Shown one piece after another: positions 59,684 through 64,000 of a stretch of DNA of 64,000 bases. The notes under the pieces are model-generated. The model saw only the letters and a program-made list of their open reading frames with translations. It was not told the origin of the DNA and did no database searches. This stretch comes from Vibrio tarriae (GTDB lineage: Bacteria; Pseudomonadota; Gammaproteobacteria; Enterobacterales; Vibrionaceae), in the NCBI RefSeq assembly GCF_002216685.1, contig NZ_CP022353.1, positions 1,798,001-1,862,000 of the forward strand. Reading direction: 5' to 3'. Numbering within the stretch: the first letter of the stretch is position 1; each line of letters opens with the position of its first letter. Position numbers and translations under genes: made by a program.

Positions 59684-60934
59684 TTAAGCGTAAACAGGCA
59701 GACGTTGACAGATCGCCAATACTTTTTGTTTCGTCGCTTCAATCACACCTTGATCATTGATGTTGTCTAGAACATCACACATCCAGTTAGCGAGATCTTT
59801 TGCGTCTTGCTCAGTAAAACCACGGCGAGTGATTGCAGGTGTACCGACACGGATACCTGAAGTCACAAACGGGCTGCGTGGGTCATTTGGTACCGAGTTC
59901 TTGTTAACCGTGATATTGGCAGCGCCCAGAGCGGCATCTGCTTCTTTACCTGTGATGTTTTTATCAATCAGATCAACAAGGAACAAATGGTTTTCCGTGC
60001 TGTTAGAGACGATCTTGTAACCACGTTCTTGGAACTGAGCCACCATGGCTTTGGCGTTTTTCACCACACGCGCTTGGTAAGCTTTAAACTCAGGTTCCAT
60101 CGCTTCTTTGAATGCCACCGCTTTTGCTGCAATCACGTGCATTAAAGGACCACCTTGGCCGCCAGGGAATACCGCTGAGTTCAGTTTTTTGTACATCTCC
60201 TCGCCGGCATTTGACAAAATCAGGCCACCGCGTGGACCAGCCAGCGTTTTATGCGTCGTAGTCGTAACAACGTGTGCAAAAGGCACTGGGCTTGGGTAAA
60301 CACCCGCCGCAATCAAGCCCGCAACGTGTGCCATGTCAACAAACAGGTAAGCATCCACTTTATCGGCGATTTCACGCATGCGTTTCCAATCTACGATTTG
60401 TGAGTAAGCCGAGAAGCCACCGATGATCATCTTAGGCTTATGTTCCAGTGCCAAGGATTCCATTTCGTCGTAGTTAATTTGGCCCGCTTCATCGATGCCG
60501 TAAGGGATCACATTGTAGTGTTTACCCGAGAAGTTAACCGGTGAACCGTGAGTCAAATGACCACCGTGAGCAAGGCTCATACCTAGCACTGTGTCACCTG
60601 GGTTGAGCAGCGCCATGTACACCGCACTGTTCGCTTGTGATCCTGAGTGCGGCTGAACGTTCGCGTATTCACAGCCAAACAGTTGGCAAGCACGATCAAT
60701 CGCTAAAGCTTCTGCTTTGTCCACGTACTCACAACCACCATAGTAACGCTTACCTGGATAACCTTCGGCGTACTTGTTGGTCAGTTGAGAACCTTGTGCT
60801 TGCATTACACGCGGGCTGGTGTAGTTTTCTGAAGCAATAAGTTCAATATGTTCTTCTTGACGAAGCGTCTCTTCCTGAATGGCAGCGTATAGCTCCGGAT
60901 CGTAATCAGCGATGTTCATATCACGCTTAAGCAT
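59684..60934 (-). CDS. glyA: Serine hydroxymethyltransferase
   Basis: GlyA converts serine and tetrahydrofolate to glycine and methylene-THF, with PLP. The 416-residue protein has [26 protein letters not shown] and the PLP Lys in [14 protein letters not shown]. The start at ATG 60934 ([19 protein letters not shown]) has AGGAGATACAG upstream; an ATG 16 codons earlier is not conserved. A PurR-type box lies 56-71 bases before the start, as E. coli glyA is PurR-regulated. Confidence 0.97.
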   Translation of the reverse strand: MLKRDMNIADYDPELYAAIQEETLRQEEHIELIASENYTSPRVMQAQGSQLTNKYAEGYPGKRYYGGCEYVDKAEALAIDRACQLFGCEYANVQPHSGSQANSAVYMALLNPGDTVLGMSLAHGGHLTHGSPVNFSGKHYNVIPYGIDEAGQINYDEMESLALEHKPKMIIGGFSAYSQIVDWKRMREIADKVDAYLFVDMAHVAGLIAAGVYPSPVPFAHVVTTTTHKTLAGPRGGLILSNAGEEMYKKLNSAVFPGGQGGPLMHVIAAKAVAFKEAMEPEFKAYQARVVKNAKAMVAQFQERGYKIVSNSTENHLFLVDLIDKNITGKEADAALGAANITVNKNSVPNDPRSPFVTSGIRVGTPAITRRGFTEQDAKDLANWMCDVLDNINDQGVIEATKQKVLAICQRLPVYA

Positions 60935-60989
60935 CTGTATCTCCTGACTCAGATTGACTGAAATTGCAAAAAAACCACACAATGACTCA

Positions 60990-61005
60990 ACGCAAACGTT
61001 TTCGT
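60990..61005. promoter_or_regulatory. PurR operator upstream of glyA
   Basis: ACGCAAACGTTTTCGT fits the PurR consensus ANGCAANCGNTTNCNT at every fixed position. It lies in the glyA leader/promoter, where it would link one-carbon supply to purine need. Confidence 0.8.
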
Positions 61006-61113
61006 CATCACATTATGGCGCGCATTCTACATAATTTGATCTTTATCATAAAGCCCAAATTCATGAATTTATCATGCAGTTTTTTCATAACCACTATGAC
61101 AGCGTTCTTGCTG

Positions 61114-61210
61114 TAGGGATAAACCTACCTAAACAACAAAACTGTCAATTTTTTGCTTTACACCCTGTAAAGCGGATGTGACATAGGTTTACCTCAATTT
61201 TTCATCCCTA
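61114..61210 (+). promoter_or_regulatory. Candidate structured leader of yitT-like gene
   Basis: TAGGGAT and TAAACCTA (61114-61127) pair with TAGGTTTA (61184-61191) and ATCCCTA (61204-61210), enclosing GCTTTAC-ACCCT-GTAAAGC (61155-61173). It is followed by the yitT-like start 64 bases on. No riboswitch class is recognised. Confidence 0.35.
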
Positions 61211-61273
61211 GCTACCGAAAATATCCGCTTTTCATTAACATCCGCGCCATTCTCTCTCCTGATAACGGAATTT

Positions 61274-61870
61274 ATGGAAAAACATTCACATAAAGAAGAT
61301 TGGATCGCGATTCTAACTGGGACATTTCTTGTCGCACAGGGCGTCTATTTTCTACAAGCGGGGCAACTGCTAACCGGAGGAACCACAGGATTAGCGCTGT
61401 TAATGACCCAATTTTTGCCACTGACCTTTGGCGTGCTTTATTTTCTCTCGAATTGCCCATTTTATCTGTTGGCTTGGAAGCGCTTTGGTGCTCGTTTTGC
61501 GTTTAATAGCGCGATTTCCGGCGCTTTAGTCTCGATCTTTGCCGATCATCTGGCCATGTTGATTACTCTTGAAAAAGTGAATGTGGTTTATTGTGCGGTA
61601 GCCGGAGGGCTATTGATGGGCTTAGGGATGCTGATTTTATTTCGTCATCGCTCAAGCCTTGGCGGCTTTAATGTGCTGTGCCTCTTTATTCAAGACAGAT
61701 TTGGCATCTCAGTCGGGAAAAGTCAGATGGCGATAGATGGCTTAATCTTGCTCGCCTCGTTCTTTTTTGTTTCTCCACTGACCATAGGTTTATCGATTTT
61801 GGGGGCGTTTTTACTCAATGTCGTGCTGGTAATGAATCACAAACCGAGCCGTTATCGCGTCATCTATTAG
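61274..61870 (+). CDS. YitT-family membrane protein (DUF161-type)
   Basis: A 198-residue inner-membrane protein with about five or six TM segments of the YitT/DUF161 type (GTFLVAQGVYFLQAGQLLTGGTTGLALL at the start). Members are often called transporters or permease-like but function is not established. Here only the membrane part is present, without the C-terminal DUF2179. ATG 61274 has ACGGAATTT upstream. It is divergent from glyA and convergent with vpsQ, an ERIC lying between. Confidence 0.85.
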   Translation: MEKHSHKEDWIAILTGTFLVAQGVYFLQAGQLLTGGTTGLALLMTQFLPLTFGVLYFLSNCPFYLLAWKRFGARFAFNSAISGALVSIFADHLAMLITLEKVNVVYCAVAGGLLMGLGMLILFRHRSSLGGFNVLCLFIQDRFGISVGKSQMAIDGLILLASFFFVSPLTIGLSILGAFLLNVVLVMNHKPSRYRVIY

Positions 61871-61884
61871 TCTGTTCTGCTAGT

Positions 61885-62012
61885 TATACCAAAACTACTT
61901 GGAGTTGCAGGTAGGAGGCAAGAGAGTGAATCCCCATGAGCATAGATAAACACTGTGATTGGGGTGAGCGAACGTAGCCAACACCGCTGCAGCTTCAAGT
62001 AGGAAGGGTATA
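61885..62012. repeat. ERIC element, near-complete copy C
   Basis: A 128-bp unit has TATACCAAAACTACTTGG at the left and GTGAATCCCCATGAGC in the core. ATTGGGGTGAGCGAACG is in inverse orientation, and AGTAGGAAGGGTATA is at the right. This copy is the closest to the published core. It fills the gap between the convergent yitT-like and vpsQ genes, starting 15 bases after one stop and ending 14 bases before the other. Confidence 0.93.
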
Positions 62013-62025
62013 GTGAAAAGAAAGT

Positions 62026-62460
62026 CTAATAAGGCTCTCTTTGCTTACGTTGGAGTAAACCCGCGAGCATAGTGTTGATCACGCTGGCCAGTGTCACCCC
62101 AATGAAACTGGCTAAGATGTCTTGAATAGAAAAAGTGCGAAGTGGTGTGAAGGCTTGAATACCTTCATCAATCAAGCAGCAAATCGCCACCAACAGGCCA
62201 GTGACGATGATCATCTTATAGCTGTGGCTCGTGGCAGAAAGCACTCGATACAGCGCCAACGTCAGCAACATGGCTAATAGGCCATGCAAATGGGTATCTC
62301 CCCCCACTGCCCTTTCTAATTGGTAAACATAATCGGCATGCCAGCCGGAAGATTTCAACCAAGAAGCCAAAGCCGTCGACAAGGCTAACAAGCCAAACAA
62401 CACCAAAGAAACTGGACGCTGTTGATAGATTTGACGGCCTATTTTAAGACGCTGTTGCAA
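62026..62460 (-). CDS. vpsQ: VanZ-like membrane protein of the vps cluster
   Basis: A 144-residue hydrophobic protein with three to four TM helices (LVLFGLLALSTALASWL, LLAMLLTLALYRVL, IIVTGLLVAICCLI) and the VanZ-type pattern DEGIQAFTPLRTFSIQDI. By position it is VpsQ, last gene of the vps-II operon. Its own role in Vibrio polysaccharide is unclear. The start is TTG 62460, overlapping the vpsP end by 22 bases with AGAG eight bases upstream. A later ATG would cut the first TM helix. Confidence 0.82.
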   Translation of the reverse strand: MQQRLKIGRQIYQQRPVSLVLFGLLALSTALASWLKSSGWHADYVYQLERAVGGDTHLHGLLAMLLTLALYRVLSATSHSYKMIIVTGLLVAICCLIDEGIQAFTPLRTFSIQDILASFIGVTLASVINTMLAGLLQRKQREPY

Positions 62461-63110
62461 ATGGAAATCTCTAATTTGGGCTCACGGCGTGAGGCTAAAG
62501 TGCAAGCCAGTTTGAACTGATGCGCCGATTTTAGGTAATCCGCCAAAAGGTGTCGACTGTTTTTGCCGTCTAGTCCGCGCGCCAGATGTTCAATCACCAA
62601 CCACTTTTGTTCACTATCCCACTGTTTCCAGTGTGCTAACCCCACCTGCGAGATGGCAATATTCACGGCTGGTGTATACGGCCCATACCGGTCAGCATTG
62701 CGCATAAATTTATCGAGAGAGTCCTTGCTCGAATGAGGCTGCGTTGCATCATGAGCAGATAACTGAGCTTCAATCTTTAACAATTCAGCCCAAGTGTCAG
62801 GCCAAGTTGGGCGCCGCTCGGCACTGTCCAGAAACGCGGTTTTAGCCGCATGCAACGCTTGCTGCGTATCTTGCTCCTGAGCAAGATACGCTTGCCACTG
62901 AAAAATCCGTCCCTGTAAAAAATAATACTGCGGATGTTCAGGGCTATACTCAATCGCACTCTTGATAGCCTTGTGCGCATCATCCACGGCCGAGAGCGTC
63001 GCCGGAGAATGATTCCAAGCTAGCAGAGCCTTCTCAGCGGTAACACCATACAAGGAGGCGATCCCTTGTTGGAAGGCGAAATAGATCACCCACAACGCAG
63101 AACTCGCCAC
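62439..63110 (-). CDS. vpsP: vps-cluster protein VpsP (start uncertain, possible frameshift)
   Basis: A 223-residue protein with an N-terminal TM helix (SALWVIYFAFQQGIASLYG), then a TPR-like helical region (about 25-200, with EYSPEHPQYYFLQGRIFQW). By position it is VpsP, whose exact task in Vps synthesis is unknown. As the sequence stands the only good start is GTG 63110, inside the TM helix flank. An alternative GTG at 63147 overlaps the vpsO stop (GTGA) but is one base out of frame. A ninth T in the T8 run (63132-63139) would link it, adding MNAFFFQFGWRVG. See finding. Confidence 0.8.
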   Translation of the reverse strand: MASSALWVIYFAFQQGIASLYGVTAEKALLAWNHSPATLSAVDDAHKAIKSAIEYSPEHPQYYFLQGRIFQWQAYLAQEQDTQQALHAAKTAFLDSAERRPTWPDTWAELLKIEAQLSAHDATQPHSSKDSLDKFMRNADRYGPYTPAVNIAISQVGLAHWKQWDSEQKWLVIEHLARGLDGKNSRHLLADYLKSAHQFKLACTLASRREPKLEISICNSVLK

Positions 63111-63143
63111 CCCGACACGCCATCCAAACTGAAAAAAAAGCGT

Positions 63144-64000
63144 TCACTTTGCCGCGCCCGATTTCGTCTCTTCGCCATAGTAAGCTTGGTAGTGATAATA
63201 GCCGCTGTAGCGTGAAGCCTTTTTCGCATTAAGACGATTGAGTATCACACCATCAATACGACTGCCCTGCTGAGTCAATTTACCCACCACTTCCCGCACG
63301 ACTGGCGTTCGAGTATGGTTGGCATCAATCACCAAAATCACAGAGTCCACGTATTGCGCCAGCATAAAGCTATCGCTCACCGCGAGACAGGGTGGCGTAT
63401 CAATCACAATGCGTTGATAGCGAGTACGTAAATCGGCCAACAGTTCACTAAATTTGCTCGAAGAGAGCAGCTCTAACGGGTTGGAGGCATAAACACCCGC
63501 AGTGAGAATATCGAGCCCGGATTGCTCATCATGGTAGACGCAATCTTCTAAGCTCTGCGTGCCATTGAGTAAATTGGTGACGCCCGGTTGTGAGCCAGAA
63601 ATGCCAAAACGGTGCGCAATCGCCGGTTTGCGTAAATCACAGTCAATCAACAAGGTTTTTTCCATTTGTGCCAACGACAAGGCCAAGTTCAGGCTAGATG
63701 TCGTTTTCCCCTCCCCGGGCAGACAAGATGTGAGCATCACGACATGCTGATCTTGATTGACATGCGCAAGCAAATAGCTGGTCCGTATCGTGCGCACCGC
63801 TTCGGTTAGCTCACGCAGTTTCTCATCAAAATAGGCTTTCGCATCCAGTTTGCCACGCTGTTTACGCACCACAGGAACAACACCCAATAAACTCAGTGCC
63901 AGCTGTTTCTCGACCTGTTTGATGTCGGCAAAGGTATCAGTCATCGCATCAGCGATAAACGCCACTACACAAGCAAAACCAAACGACACCACAAAGGCGA
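63144..64000 (-). CDS. vpsO: VpsO tyrosine kinase / chain-length protein (5' part outside window)
   Basis: VpsO is a Wzc-type bacterial tyrosine autokinase with a Wzz-like transmembrane part, needed for polymerisation and export of Vibrio polysaccharide. About 285 C-terminal residues are visible: a TM end (VVSFGFACVVAFIADA), then the kinase. The kinase has Walker A LPGEGKTTSSLNLA, Walker A' LIDCDLRKP and Walker B IVIDTPP. The C-terminal Tyr cluster YSGYYHYQAYYGEE contains five or so autophosphorylation candidates. The start lies off the window on the minus strand. Confidence 0.93.
   Translation of the reverse strand, partial: AFVVSFGFACVVAFIADAMTDTFADIKQVEKQLALSLLGVVPVVRKQRGKLDAKAYFDEKLRELTEAVRTIRTSYLLAHVNQDQHVVMLTSCLPGEGKTTSSLNLALSLAQMEKTLLIDCDLRKPAIAHRFGISGSQPGVTNLLNGTQSLEDCVYHDEQSGLDILTAGVYASNPLELLSSSKFSELLADLRTRYQRIVIDTPPCLAVSDSFMLAQYVDSVILVIDANHTRTPVVREVVGKLTQQGSRIDGVILNRLNAKKASRYSGYYHYQAYYGEETKSGAAK

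Overview
The window is a stretch of gamma-proteobacterial chromosome from the Vibrio cholerae clade. The main evidence is an intact toxR-toxS pair divergent from htpG, a hubP/fimV-type polar landmark gene, and a nagE/nagA-nagC locus. A ChiP-type chitin porin gene and, at the right edge, the end of a vps (Vibrio polysaccharide) operon point the same way. The gene order matches what I remember of V. cholerae chromosome 1 from hubP to vpsO. The ToxR linker differs from the V. cholerae ToxR I recall at many positions and is one residue shorter. A sister species such as V. mimicus or V. metoecus is therefore as likely as V. cholerae; this is inference from memory, not a search.

Layout. 1-4.7 kb: hubP (cut by the window edge) and glnS. 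5-9.4 kb: N-acetylglucosamine uptake and catabolism (nagE divergent from nagA-nagC). 9.5-17.4 kb: a CPA2 antiporter, asnB, rfaH, a POT peptide transporter, hemH and adk. 17.7-21.6 kb: htpG, toxRS and a small CxxC (Rdx) protein. 21.7-28 kb: yfcE, yfcH and the E. coli-like ybbO-cnoX-qmcA-ybbJ-cueR neighbourhood. 28-34.5 kb: an unknown lipoprotein, the chitoporin gene, ligA, zipA and cysZ. 34.7-38.7 kb: cysK and ptsH-ptsI-crr. 38.7-59 kb: the conserved envelope and translation block ubiF, miaB-ybeZ-ybeY-corC-lnt, ybeL, leuS-lptE-holA, rsfS-rlmH-mrdA-mrdB-rlpA-dacA, ybeD, lipB-lipA. 59-64 kb: a small lipoprotein, glyA, a YitT-family gene and vpsQ-vpsP-vpsO.

Functional links. NagE carries only EIIC and EIIB domains, so it must borrow EIIA-Glc, encoded by crr in the same window. 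Its phosphate comes from PtsI and PtsH. NagC probably represses the nag promoters, and ChiP supplies chito-oligosaccharides at the outer membrane, so a chitin-to-PTS route is spread over the window. PBP2, RodA, RlpA and PBP5 form the elongation/septal wall group. LipB and LipA make lipoyl cofactor. Lnt and LptE serve lipoprotein maturation and LPS export.

Mobile DNA is limited to ERIC elements: four near-complete copies and several remnants, all in or at the ends of intergenic regions. I see no transposase, integrase, prophage, CRISPR array, tRNA or rRNA. Two genes carry single-base problems in T homopolymers (cysZ near its 3' end, vpsP at its 5' end). These may be real mutations, slippage sites or assembly errors. 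I found no clear undescribed multi-gene system. The best leads are small: structured leaders, two mini-ORFs, an ERIC-derived protein tail, and poorly characterised lipoproteins.
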